Positions 8,568 through 18,500 of a stretch of DNA of 64,000 nucleotides are shown here, piece by piece (the first letter of the stretch is position 1; every line of letters begins with the position of its first letter). Below the pieces are notes generated by a model. The model searched no databases and had not been told where the DNA came from. It saw only the letters and a program-made list of their open reading frames with translations. Origin of the DNA: DAHUYF01 sp963838385 (GTDB lineage Bacteria > Pseudomonadota > Alphaproteobacteria > ATCC43930 > CGMCC-115725). Made by a program: the position numbers and the translations under genes. The stretch spans positions 1,550,001-1,614,000 of the forward strand of contig CAWIRE010000001.1 in the NCBI GenBank assembly GCA_963838385.1. The letters are read 5' to 3'.

Positions 8568-8582
8568 TCGGGTAAACCCCGC
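8568..8582. promoter_or_regulatory. Putative operator, TCGGG-TAAAC-CCCGC
   Basis: Lies 63 nt before the CBS-protein start in the divergent intergenic region. It matches the TCGGG-N5-CCCGA family at nine of ten arm positions and is preceded by CTA, giving CTATCGGG as at 31316 and similar to 38664. Confidence 0.55.
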
Positions 8583-8630
8583 AGTCTCGCGCCGCATCAT
8601 CCCATCGCCGCCCGCGGCAACGGCCGGTTC

Positions 8631-8645
8631 TCGGGTTTTCCCCTA
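8631..8645. promoter_or_regulatory. Putative operator, TCGGG-TTTTC-CCCTA
   Basis: Second copy in the CBS/DUF2254 divergent region, 87 nt before the DUF2254 start at 8732. Nine of ten arm positions match the family consensus. Two copies in one divergent region, one suitably placed for each gene, is the arrangement expected of separate operators. Confidence 0.5.
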
Positions 8646-8731
8646 TGGTCTCGCTCCTGGGTGTTTGTCATGATCCGTACCCGCTACCGCAGCAGACGGG
8701 GACCTGGCGAGCCTCAAGCGGGCGAGATCTG

Positions 8732-10006
8732 ATGCCGAATTGGCTCATTCCGACGCTCTATGCGGCGACGGCCCTGACCGCCGCCTTCATCTTGCCGCGG
8801 ATCGAGCATGCCTATCTGGCCTCCTATCTCAATGGTATCGCGGTTGCCTCGGCGCTCGCCTGCCTTTCCGCGGTTGCCTCGGGAATGATGGCGTTCACCG
8901 CCATTGTCTTTTCCGTGGCGTACATGACGGTGCAGTTCAATTCCATCGCGTATTCGCCACGGCTGGCGCTCTGGTTCGCCAACGATAGCCGCATGTTTCA
9001 CGCGCTGGGTCTGTTCATGGCGACGTTCCTCTTCGCGCTCGGGACAATGGCGTGGGTCGACCGAGGCGCCGGCGGCGGCGTACCGCTGCTGTCGACTATG
9101 ATCGTTCTGGCGTTGCTGGTCGCCAGCACGATGCAATTTGCGCGACTGGTGCGCGGATTGAGCGAGCTGCAGATCTCGAGCACGCTGCACCTGATCGGCG
9201 ATAGGGGGCGCACGGTCATCGGCGACATGTTTCCCCAATCCGACACCGCCACAGCGGCGTCACAGCGTGAGCTCGTCAATTCGGATGTCTATGCCCGGCT
9301 CGGCTCGCCTACCCAGGCGGTGCGATATGCGGGCGAACCGCGCAACGTCGGCAGCCTCGACATCGACACGCTTGTCAAAGAGGCAGAGCGAGCCGACGCG
9401 GTCATCGAGGTCGTCTGCGCCGTCGGCGATACGGTCCTTGACGAGACAGTGATCTTCAATGTCTATGGCACGAAGGCTCCCCTCCCGGAATCACGGCTGG
9501 TGGCCGCGATCCGTCTGACGGTGCAGCGCACCTTCGAACAGGACCCGAAATTTCCCATCCGCCTCCTGGTCGACATCGCAATCAAGGCGTTGTCGCAGGC
9601 GATCAACGATCCGACGACAGCGGTTCAGGCGATCGACGAGATCGAGGATCTCCTGCGCCGTCTAGGGAAGCGCGACCTCGACGTGGGCTTTGCCACGGAC
9701 AGGAACGGTGCGCTTCGCCTGATTGTCCCCATGCCGACCTGGGACGATTACTTGCGACTGGCGTTCGACGAGATCCGACAATATGGCGGCGGTTCAGTAC
9801 AGGTGGTTCGTCGCCTCCGGGCAGCCCTGACCGGGGTGGAAGAAGCGGTGGCGGCGTGCGAGGCGCGCGCCGCCTCAGTGCGGCGCTATGTCAAGCAGCT
9901 CGACTTGATGATAGACCGTTCCCTCCTTGACCCTGAGGATCGGCTCGTCGCGAGTCAGGAGGATCGCCAGGGCCTCGGGCTCTCGCGCAAGCCGCACGCG
10001 CACTGA
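8732..10006 (+). CDS. DUF2254 membrane protein
   Basis: About 424 residues. Four membrane helices in the first 140 residues (IPTLYAATALTAAFILP; a long one ending in TAIVFSVAYMTVQF; AMAWV-adjacent and LLSTMIVLALLVAST regions), then a soluble C-terminal half with the family signature DIAIKALSQAINDPTTAVQAID. Function unknown in general. I prefer ATG 8732 because the stretch from 8645 to it lacks hydrophobic character and overlaps the operator at 8631-8645; the start at 8645 would add 29 residues. Divergent from the CBS gene, which suggests shared control. Confidence 0.85.
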   Translation: MPNWLIPTLYAATALTAAFILPRIEHAYLASYLNGIAVASALACLSAVASGMMAFTAIVFSVAYMTVQFNSIAYSPRLALWFANDSRMFHALGLFMATFLFALGTMAWVDRGAGGGVPLLSTMIVLALLVASTMQFARLVRGLSELQISSTLHLIGDRGRTVIGDMFPQSDTATAASQRELVNSDVYARLGSPTQAVRYAGEPRNVGSLDIDTLVKEAERADAVIEVVCAVGDTVLDETVIFNVYGTKAPLPESRLVAAIRLTVQRTFEQDPKFPIRLLVDIAIKALSQAINDPTTAVQAIDEIEDLLRRLGKRDLDVGFATDRNGALRLIVPMPTWDDYLRLAFDEIRQYGGGSVQVVRRLRAALTGVEEAVAACEARAASVRRYVKQLDLMIDRSLLDPEDRLVASQEDRQGLGLSRKPHAH

Positions 10007-10036
10007 CTCGCTTCGGCCGCTCCGGCGGACCGGCTG

Positions 10037-11017
10037 TCATTCCGAGGCTGGCCGGCGCCATCGTTCTTGCGCGATGCGCCGTCGCTCCAGGTAATGCCAG
10101 CTTGCAAGCGTCGGAACTCCAAGAACGAAGTCCCTGCCACGCTTCAACAAGGAAAGCCCCAGGGCGGCATCAGGTGGCAGACCAAATCCCACGCCAATCA
10201 CCAGATAGGCTCCTTCTTGCACCCCTATCGCCGCCGGCACCATGAAAACAACGCTCCGCGCGGCGAAGAGCAGCGCCTCCAAGGCCAAGACGACCCTCAG
10301 ATCGCGTTGCACGCCCATCATCCGCAGCACGAGCCACGCTTCCGTACCGGCGACGATCCAAGCGGCAAAATGCAACAGGAACGAACGAAGAATTCGCGCT
10401 TTGCGACGATAGATCCAACGAATTTCGCTGTGCACGACGGCCATCGCGGCTAACGTGAGAGCGAACCAACCACGGGTGAAGCGAGCAGCAAAGCGACGCG
10501 ACGTTTCACTTTGACAGAGCTGTATCGAGATCATTGCGGCAGCGGCGGCGACCGCCGGCACAAGCCAGGCCACTACGGGCCCAGTGAATGTCGCGGCTTG
10601 CGGCAGGTGCAAGAGAAGCCCCACGCCCAACCCAATGAAGGCGATCTGCGCGCAAAACTCCAGAGTGGCATCGACGACCACCGAGGCCGCTACCGCGGTC
10701 CGCTCGGCACCCTGCATGATCGGAGCCCTAGCGCCGAGCACATAACCTCCGACCTGCGACAGAGGCAGCACCTCGGATCCGGCATCTCTGAGCAAACGTC
10801 CCCAAACATAAAAGCGCCATTTGCCAGCCGACCGCAGGCTCCACCATGCAGTACCCATCAACGCGGTCGCGATCAGGTGAAAGGCGGATATCGCCAGCAA
10901 TCCTGCCCAACCGACAGCGCGCAAGGCCCCGGCGACGGCGGGTGCTCCAACGGCGAACACGGCCCAGCCGCCGAGAACGAGCCCACCAACCAGGCAGGCG
11001 ATCATCAACCGCCTCAT
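10037..11017 (-). CDS. Lysylphosphatidylglycerol-synthase TM-region / flippase-like membrane protein (HpnL-like)
   Basis: 326 residues with about eight membrane segments. The C-terminal part has the family features: conserved PAAIGVQEGAYLVIG and LLKRGRDFVLGVP segments, and an N-terminal PLSQVGGYVLGARA. Proteins of this fold lacking the catalytic C-terminal domain are thought to translocate lipids; a subgroup (HpnL) is linked to hopanoids. No other hopanoid genes are in the window, so the substrate stays open. It stands alone, converging with the DUF2254 gene. Confidence 0.8.
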   Translation of the reverse strand: MRRLMIACLVGGLVLGGWAVFAVGAPAVAGALRAVGWAGLLAISAFHLIATALMGTAWWSLRSAGKWRFYVWGRLLRDAGSEVLPLSQVGGYVLGARAPIMQGAERTAVAASVVVDATLEFCAQIAFIGLGVGLLLHLPQAATFTGPVVAWLVPAVAAAAAMISIQLCQSETSRRFAARFTRGWFALTLAAMAVVHSEIRWIYRRKARILRSFLLHFAAWIVAGTEAWLVLRMMGVQRDLRVVLALEALLFAARSVVFMVPAAIGVQEGAYLVIGVGFGLPPDAALGLSLLKRGRDFVLGVPTLASWHYLERRRIAQERWRRPASE

Positions 11018-11139
11018 GCTCGCGCCACCACGCCAGTGTCCCAGCTAACTCAAGGATGACGGATTGTCGACGCGGGGCGCCAGTTCTTTATGGCACCATT
11101 GGGCCCTGTCACCGGGGCATGCTGGCGCTGGTCCTGCCC

Positions 11140-12390
11140 TTACAACCCGAAAAAGGCCATGTACTCCTGGTAGCGACGCCGCTCCGTTCTGGCGGCGAGG
11201 CCGTACTGTTCCAGCTGCGCCTTATGGCGCTCTTTCCTGCCTTGCGGCCATTGCGCGGCGAACTTGCGCAGGCGCTCCGCGCCGTCAGCGCTCGGCGTCA
11301 GTCCGAACCGGCGATAGATCTCCGAGACGGTGCCGAGAGGACTCTGTATGAATGAGTCGAACCGTACATGCATGCATCGGGGATCTCCGGACATCGCCTC
11401 CTTGAGCAGGATGGTGGCGCCGCGCGCCCACTGCTCGCTGACCTGCCCGCCGATATCAAGCCGGTCGACGTGACGGGTGAAGGGCGATCGCAACACCTCC
11501 GTGAGCTTTGCCACCGAGGGCAGGACCTCCAGCGGGCTGCGATGCAAAAAGACGAAGCACGCGTCGGGATAGACTTGGCGGATGGCATCGAGGGCGAAGA
11601 CGTGATCCGGGCTTTTCAGCACCCACCGGCCCGGCCGCTTGTGCTGCATGTGCTTCAGGAAGCGGCTGTGAAAGCGGTATGCCGCGAGGTGCCCGGTTTT
11701 GTCCAGCCAGCGACGGTAGCTTGGAATGCTGTGCGTCGTGTCGAAGCGCAGGCTCGTGAAGAGGTGGGCGTTGACTTCGGTACATTCCTGCGGCGCGTCG
11801 GCTGTCATCGGATAGAGGTTGCGAACCTCCGGTACGAGCCTGGCGAAGCCATTGAGCTGGCGATCGACCTTGGCAGAGCGACGGTCAGGGCTGGCCCTGC
11901 GCTGAGCGCGCAAGGGATAGGGATAGATCGTTTCCCAGCAACGTACGACCCGATTTGCCGGGTCCTGGGCCAGGAGATGGTGAAGAAAGGTCGTGCCGCT
12001 GCGCGGCATCCCGGTGATGAAGACCGGCTGCTCGATCGGCCGCTCGAGCATCTCCGGCGATTCTTTTTCCGCGTTCCTCAGCATGAGCAGGTTCGACAGG
12101 AAGCGCACCGCGTCCCAGCGCGCGACCAGCCTGCCGAACACGCTCAACCGCGCCTCCTCGTCATAACTGCGCGCCAGCACCTCCAGCGGCTGCAGGAAGG
12201 GTTCATCGCCGAGATCCGTCAGCCCGGTGTGATGGCGCGCCCGCCTTACCAATTCCACCGTCGATAGCGGGCGTGACGGCAGCCCGATGGCATCCGCCAC
12301 CCGATCGAGCGCGGCGAGAAGCTGCGCCGGTTGCGGCCAGCGCAGGAGGGGTTCCTCCTCGATCCATAGGAAGCGAGCTGGGGTAGGCAT
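11140..12390 (-). CDS. Sulfotransferase family protein
   Basis: 416 residues. The PAPS-binding 5'-phosphosulfate loop MPRSGTTFLHHLL is at about residues 128-140, and the 3'-phosphate-binding region appears later as FVFLHRSPLEVLPS. The N-terminal 120 residues form a helical extension common in the Sulfotransfer_3-like bacterial family. It should transfer a sulfuryl group from PAPS to an unknown acceptor. It is not in an obvious operon. A weaker copy of the regulatory motif (TCGGT-AATTT-CCCTG) lies at 12425-12439, 35 nt before the start. Confidence 0.85.
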   Translation of the reverse strand: MPTPARFLWIEEEPLLRWPQPAQLLAALDRVADAIGLPSRPLSTVELVRRARHHTGLTDLGDEPFLQPLEVLARSYDEEARLSVFGRLVARWDAVRFLSNLLMLRNAEKESPEMLERPIEQPVFITGMPRSGTTFLHHLLAQDPANRVVRCWETIYPYPLRAQRRASPDRRSAKVDRQLNGFARLVPEVRNLYPMTADAPQECTEVNAHLFTSLRFDTTHSIPSYRRWLDKTGHLAAYRFHSRFLKHMQHKRPGRWVLKSPDHVFALDAIRQVYPDACFVFLHRSPLEVLPSVAKLTEVLRSPFTRHVDRLDIGGQVSEQWARGATILLKEAMSGDPRCMHVRFDSFIQSPLGTVSEIYRRFGLTPSADGAERLRKFAAQWPQGRKERHKAQLEQYGLAARTERRRYQEYMAFFGL

Positions 12391-12424
12391 GTCACGAGCA
12401 TCGCACGGGAGCGCCTGGCAGCCA

Positions 12425-12439
12425 TCGGTAATTTCCCTG
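12425..12439. promoter_or_regulatory. Weak putative operator, TCGGT-AATTT-CCCTG
   Basis: Eight of ten arm positions match the TCGGG-N5-CCCGA family. It lies 35 nt before the sulfotransferase gene, closer than the other copies. The rest of the 322-nt gap 12391-12712 shows no gene or clear structure. Confidence 0.25.
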
Positions 12440-12712
12440 ATCCGCAGCCAATTTTCCGTGGAGCGCCCGCGTCGGACCGCGCGCCGCCCCGGGAACGCAC
12501 ATGCCCCTCACTCGCCTGGCCGCGACGCGTTCCCCTGCGCGCGGCGTCAGCCGACCAGCGCCCATCCGGCCGACCGGGAACACGTCAGGCGCGCTTCCTC
12601 ATCTTCTACAGACCGTTACCGATTCCAACGGGCCGGCTCGAGCCTCACGCTAGGCACGCCCGCTCGAGAGTGAGCGCGGCGTCACGGCTCTCCTCCGGCA
12701 ACAGCGGCAGCA

Positions 12713-14035
12713 ATGAGCACGCATGACATGGCGGCATCCGATCCGCGCGAAGCGGGGCTCGCATGGCGGCACCCGAGAACGGCCGCCGCCGTGCTCCGGC
12801 TGGCGTCACTAGCCATCCTGCTGGCAGACGTCGGATGCGCGCCGCAGTCGGACAGAAGCGCGCTGCTCGAGCAGAGCTACCGCGACATTCAGGAAGGCTA
12901 TGTCGAGCCGATGCCGGCGAAGACGCAGGCGTTGGCGACGATGCGGGAACTGTCGAAGATCGACCATGACGTGACGATCGCTGCGGTCGACAACAGGCTG
13001 GTGCTGAGGCATGGCGCGCTCGCCTTGCAATCCTTCCCGGCACCCGCGGCGACGGACTGGCAGGGGTGGGGCGAGACTGCAGCCGAGGCGACCGCAGCCG
13101 CCGCCCTAGCCTCACCAGCCATCGCCGCGTTGCCCAGCGACACACTGGATGCCGGCTTGATCAACGCGGCGGTGTCCGTTCTCGACCAGTATTCCCGCTA
13201 CATCCCGCCGGACGACGTGCCGGATCCCCTCTTGGTCGAAGGCAGCCAATCGGACCAGCCGGCGCATGAGAGCTTCACGCCGGCGAAGGCCGTCGGGGCG
13301 CCGCCCGCCTCCCAAGACCCTGGCGCGTCTGTGCGGTTGCGGATCAGGGACGACATCGCCACGGTCGTCATCGAACGGTTTACCAGTCGGAGCGGGGAGT
13401 TGCTGGGCCGGCTGTTGACCTCGGCCATGGTCCGTGGCGCAACGCCGCGCGGAATGATACTCGACCTGCGCAACAACCTCGGCGGCAACATCGCCGGCGC
13501 GATCGACCTGGCAGGACTCTTCCTGCCGCCCGGTACTCCGGTTTTTCTCGAAGCACAGAAGTCGGCCAGAACGCGGATCATCAGGACCGAGCTGCGGCCC
13601 GGCGCCACGACAATGCCCCTGGTGGTGCTGATCAACGGCCGCACGGCATCCGCCGCCGAGATCGTGGCCGCCGCGCTTCAGGACAATGGCCGCGCTCTGG
13701 TAGTGGGATCGCCCTCCTTCGGCAAGGGCGCCATCCAGCAGATCTTCGACCTCGCCAATGGCGGCGAGCTTTGGGTGACCACCGCCTACAGCCGGGCACC
13801 GAGTGGATATTTCCTCCAACGCCACGGCGTCGTGCCGGACGTCTGCGCGAGCCTGCACGATGCTCCGGCGGACGCGGTCAAGGCGCACAGATACCGTACA
13901 TTGCTGGCAAGACGCCGCCTGTCGCTGCGCGAAGAGGAGTGGGCGGAACTGCGGGGTCTGTGCCCACCCACCGTTTTCTCCGGCGATGACCCGGTGTCGC
14001 GACTGGCGACACGACTGCTGCGCCGCGGGTCCTGA
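12713..14035 (+). CDS. S41-family (tail-specific) protease, predicted lipoprotein
   Basis: 440 residues. A hydrophobic segment ends in LADVGC (Cys 42), a plausible lipobox. The C-terminal half is an S41 peptidase core: GMILDLRNNLGGNI strand-helix, catalytic Ser 313 in NGRTASAAEI and Lys 338 in GSPSFGKGA, 25 residues apart as in the Tsp/Prc dyad. I see no convincing PDZ domain between residues 100 and 200, so it differs from classical CtpA. Start chosen as the first ATG; MAASD six codons later is an alternative. A periplasmic, membrane-anchored processing role is inferred. Confidence 0.85.
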   Translation: MSTHDMAASDPREAGLAWRHPRTAAAVLRLASLAILLADVGCAPQSDRSALLEQSYRDIQEGYVEPMPAKTQALATMRELSKIDHDVTIAAVDNRLVLRHGALALQSFPAPAATDWQGWGETAAEATAAAALASPAIAALPSDTLDAGLINAAVSVLDQYSRYIPPDDVPDPLLVEGSQSDQPAHESFTPAKAVGAPPASQDPGASVRLRIRDDIATVVIERFTSRSGELLGRLLTSAMVRGATPRGMILDLRNNLGGNIAGAIDLAGLFLPPGTPVFLEAQKSARTRIIRTELRPGATTMPLVVLINGRTASAAEIVAAALQDNGRALVVGSPSFGKGAIQQIFDLANGGELWVTTAYSRAPSGYFLQRHGVVPDVCASLHDAPADAVKAHRYRTLLARRRLSLREEEWAELRGLCPPTVFSGDDPVSRLATRLLRRGS

Positions 14036-14056
14036 CGCAGGCCGGCCGCGCCTCGG

Positions 14057-15499
14057 CTAGGGAAAAGCGAGCGCCGGCGTCGCGCGCGGCGCCGGCGTCG
14101 ACGCCGTCGCCTTGTCGATCCAGCCGCCCCCCAAGGCCTTGTAGATATTGACAAGATTGGCATAGGCATTGCCGCGGACCTGCGCCTCGGTGATCTCCGC
14201 CGCGAAGAGTTCGGTCTGCGCGTTCAACACCGTTACATAAGGCTCATATCCTTCGCGATATTGCAGCCATGCCAAGTGCTCGGTCTTCCTTAGCGCCTCG
14301 ACCAGCTTCCCCTCCTCGGCAAGCTGCTGCATACCCTTCTGAAAGCCGATCAGCGCGTCGGAAACGTCGCCGAAAGCCGTCTGGATCGTCTGCTGGTAGT
14401 CGGCCAAGGCCTGCTTGTGCACGGCCTCGGCCTGGATGACCTGCCCCGCGACATTACCGCCCGTAAAGATCGGGCCGGCAGCGGCTCCGGCAAGAGACCA
14501 TATCTGGGCAGGCCCCACGAAGAGATGATCGAGCTGGTTGCTGGCGAAGCCGAAGGCGCCGGTCAGCGAGATATCGGGATAATAGAGGGCCCGTGCGGCG
14601 CCGATGTTGGCATTCGCCGCGATCAGGCTCTGCTCGGCCTGGGCAATATCGGGCCGGCGCTCGAGAAGTTGTGACGGCAGCGCGGCAGGGACCGCGGGGA
14701 GAGCGAGCTCCGCCAGCCGCCTGCCGCGCGGAACCGGCCCGGGATTTCGCCCGAGCAGAAGTGACAACGCGTCCTCGGCCTGGCCGATCTGCGCCTCGAT
14801 CTGCGGTATGGTTGCGGCCGCGCTCTGGTACTGAGCGCGCGCCTGCGAGACATTGAGCATGGAGACTTCACCGTACTTGAATTGATAGGTGAAGAGCTGA
14901 AGGATACTGGCATAGGCGGAGAGCGTCTGTTTCGACGTGTCGAGCTGGTCATCGAGCGAGCGGAGCTGAAGGTAAGCGGTCGCCACGGAGGCCACGAGGC
15001 TAAGGACGACACCGCGCCGCGCTTCCTCGGCGCCGACGAGACCGGCCTGAGCCGCCTCCGCCTGCCGCCGGATCCGACCCCAGAGATCGATTTCCCAGCT
15101 GCTGTCGAGAAACACTTGAAAGAGATTTTGCGGATTCCGCGTCCCCGTCGGAAGCGCAAAGCCCTCCCGCTCGGAAAATCGATCGCGCTGCGCGCCGGCG
15201 CCATAGCCGAGCTGCGGATAAAGCCCGGAGCGGGTGCTCATCAGGATGCCCGCCGCCTGCTCGATCTGCCCAGCCGCCATCTGCAGCGTCCAATTGTTCG
15301 AGAGCGATGCCTGAATGAGCGCATCGAGCTGCGGATCGCCGAATTGCCGCCACCATTCGGTGTTGGCCGTGTCGCGCACGTCTTTGAGCTCGAAGCGGAA
15401 TGACTGGGGAATGTCCGATGTCGGCTGCTTATAGTCCGGGCCCACCATGCACCCCGCAAGGATGAGCGCGATGAGCGGCGCAGGAACGATCGCGCGCAT
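14057..15499 (-). CDS. RND efflux outer-membrane channel (OprM/NodT family)
   Basis: 480 residues from the ATG at 15499, which gives a lipoprotein signal (LILAGC, Cys 17) and the family start GPDYKQP; an in-frame start further upstream would run into the pump gene. Two OEP repeats with long coiled helices are visible, including VASVATAYLQLRSLDDQL and AFGDVSDALIGFQ-type segments. It closes the adaptor-pump-channel operon: the start lies next to the pump stop codon at 15501. Drug or solvent export through the outer membrane is the family role. Confidence 0.92.
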   Translation of the reverse strand: MRAIVPAPLIALILAGCMVGPDYKQPTSDIPQSFRFELKDVRDTANTEWWRQFGDPQLDALIQASLSNNWTLQMAAGQIEQAAGILMSTRSGLYPQLGYGAGAQRDRFSEREGFALPTGTRNPQNLFQVFLDSSWEIDLWGRIRRQAEAAQAGLVGAEEARRGVVLSLVASVATAYLQLRSLDDQLDTSKQTLSAYASILQLFTYQFKYGEVSMLNVSQARAQYQSAAATIPQIEAQIGQAEDALSLLLGRNPGPVPRGRRLAELALPAVPAALPSQLLERRPDIAQAEQSLIAANANIGAARALYYPDISLTGAFGFASNQLDHLFVGPAQIWSLAGAAAGPIFTGGNVAGQVIQAEAVHKQALADYQQTIQTAFGDVSDALIGFQKGMQQLAEEGKLVEALRKTEHLAWLQYREGYEPYVTVLNAQTELFAAEITEAQVRGNAYANLVNIYKALGGGWIDKATASTPAPRATPALAFP

Positions 15500-15500
15500 G

Positions 15501-18500
15501 CTAGTCCGGTCCGCCCGAGCCGGCCTGCGGCACGGTTGCGTGGCTCCGCCCCCCCACGCCAGGCGCCGCTTCCGTGCCGCGCTCCTGGCGCTCCTTGAAG
15601 CGCTCAAAAAGATAAAAGAACAAGGGAACGAAGAGCAGCGCCAGCGTCGAGGCGCCGATCATGCCGCCGGTGATGCCCGTGCCGATCGAGCGGCGAGCAT
15701 TAGCGCCGGCGCCCGTCGCCGTGACCAGCGGCAGCGCGCCGAAGATGAAGGCCAGTGACGTCATTATGATGGGCCGCAACCGCAGTTCTCCGGCCTCGAC
15801 TGACGCGTCGAGAATGGAGTGTCCCTCCTTCCGTTTCTCGACCGCGAACTCGACGATCAGGATCGCGTTCTTGGCCGCGAGCCCGATCATGGTCAGCAGC
15901 CCGATCTGGAAATAGACATCGCTTTCGAGGCCGCGCAGCCAGATCGACACGACCGCACCGAGCACGCCGAAAGGCACCGCCGTCATCACCGCGGCAGGAA
16001 GGGTCCAGGATTCGAACTGCGCGGCAAGGATGAGGAAGACCAGCACGATGCCGAAGGCGAAGACCATGACGGCCGCGCCGCCCGCATCCTTTTCGGCGAA
16101 GGCGATGCCGGACCAGCCGACGCCATATCCCTGGGGCAGGGTCTCGCGCGCCACCTGCTCCATTGCGGCGATCGCCTGGCCGGAGCTATATCCGGGCGCC
16201 GCATCGCCGGTGATCTTCACCGCAGGAAAGGAATTGAAATGCGATACGAGGGCGGGACCGGCCGAATAGCTGGTGTTCACCAGAGCGGAGAGCGGCACCA
16301 GGTGATCGGGATCGCGTCCGACATAGAGCCGCGAAACATCGTCGGGCGTTTTGCGATGTCTCGAGTTTGCCTGGACGATGACATACCAGACGCGATTGAA
16401 CTGCTGGAACTGGCTCACGAAGAGCGACCCGAACTGCGCCTGCAGCGTGTCGTAGATGTCGCTGATCGGCACACCCAGCAGTACCGCCTTCTCGCGATCG
16501 ACGTTGACGTGAAGCTGCTGACCAGAGGCATTATAGGTCATGCTGACTTTGGCAAGCTCGGGGCGCCGCTGCGCCTCTGCGATGAACGCCCGGCTAACGC
16601 GCTCGAGATCTTCGGGGGTTCCCGTCCCCTTGCTCTGCAGCCAGAATTCAAACCCGCCCTGTGACGCGAGGCCGGGAATGGCCGGCGGTGGCGCCGCGAG
16701 CACCAGGCCGTCCCGCATGGCCACCGCCTGTCGCGTAAAGTCCCTCATGACCGCCGTCGACGCCGAGGCCGCCGATTCGCGCTCGCTGTATGGCTTCAGC
16801 GCGACGAAGAAGGTGACGACGTTGAACTCGTACTGATTATCCAGGATGCTGTAGCCGGAGATGGCGATGCGATAGAGCACCGCCGGACTCTGAGCGAGCG
16901 CCTTGTCCATCTTCTGCGCCAGCGCGTAGGTCCGGTCGAGGCTCGCCGCATCCGGCAATATGCCGAGCGCGAGTATGTAGCCTTGGTCCTCCTCCGGCAC
17001 GAAGCTGGTGGGCAGCGCACTGAGCAGCTTCCAGCTTGCGCCGGTGAGAGCAGCAAAGAGGAGCAGCGCTATGGCTGCATGGCGGATCACCAGGGCGATC
17101 GACCGTCCGTAGGCCTTCTCCAGACGCTGAAATGAGCGGTTGAACCAGGCGAACGGCCCGCGCTGCGGCGGCGACGCCTTGCGCAGCAGCAGAGCGCACA
17201 TCGCGGGCGTCAAGGTCAGCGCGACAAATCCGGAGATCGAGATAGATACCGCGATGGTGACGGCAAACTGCTTGTAAAGCTGGCCGGTCGGGCCGCCGAT
17301 GAACGCCGCGGGAATGAAGACGGCGCACAGTACCAGCACGATCGCAATCACCGGCCCGGTCACTTCGCTCATCGCGCGGACCACCGCCTGCTTCGGGTCG
17401 TGGCCAAGCTCCGCCATGTTCCTGTCGGCGTTCTCGATAACGACGATGGCATCATCGACGACGAGACCGATGGCGAGAACGAGGCCGAACAAGGTCAGCA
17501 GGTTCAGCGAAAATCCAAGCGCGAGCATACCGACGAAGGTGCCGACGATGGACACGGCGATCGCCACCGTGGCGATGACTGTCGCCCGGAAGCTCTGGAG
17601 GAACAGGTACATGACGGCGATCACCAGAAGGATCGCCTCGCCGAGGGTATGCACGACCTCGTTGATCGCCAGCCTCACGAAATCCGTAGTATCCAATGCG
17701 ATGACGTAGTCGAGACCGTCCGGAAAGCCTTGCTTCAGCTCGGCGAGCGTGCGCCGCACACCGTTCGAGACCTGGATCGCATTGGCGCCCGGCTGTTGAT
17801 AGACGACGATGAGTGGCGTCGGCTGTTCGTTGAGTTCGTTCTTGGAGAGGTAGAGCTCCGATCCGATGGCGGCAGTCGCAACGTCGCCGAGGCGGACCAG
17901 CGCGCTGCTGCTCCGGTCGGATCGCAGCAATATGTCTTCATATTGTTGCGGCTCGGTATATTGGCGCTGGCCGGTGATCGGAAAGGTCTGCTGCACCGGC
18001 CTGTCATTCGGCGGCTGGCCGAGCTGGCCGGCGCCGACGACCTGGTTCTGGCCGGCAATCGCCTGCTTTATCTCCGAGGTGGTGATGCCGAGGGCAGCCA
18101 TCTTGTCGGGATTGAGCCAGACGCGCATCGCCTGATTGGCATTGCCGAACATCGTGGCCTGGCCGGCACCAGGGACACGCTTGATCGCGTCGAGGACGAA
18201 CACGTTGGCATAGTTGGTCACGTAGGTCAGCGGATAGCGCCCTTGCTTGGCGTAAATGCCGACGATCATCAGGATGCTCGACGATTGCTGCTGGACGGTG
18301 ACGCCGTACTGCGTCACTGGCTGCGGCAGCTTGGGCAGAGCGAGATTGACACGGTTTTGCACGAGAACCTGATCGATGTCGGGATTCGTCGACAGGTCAA
18401 AATAGACATTGATCGTCAGCTGCCCCGATGCCGAGCTCGTCGACGTCATGTACAGCATCTTCTCCACGCCGTTGATCTGCGCCTCGATCGGCGCGGCGAC

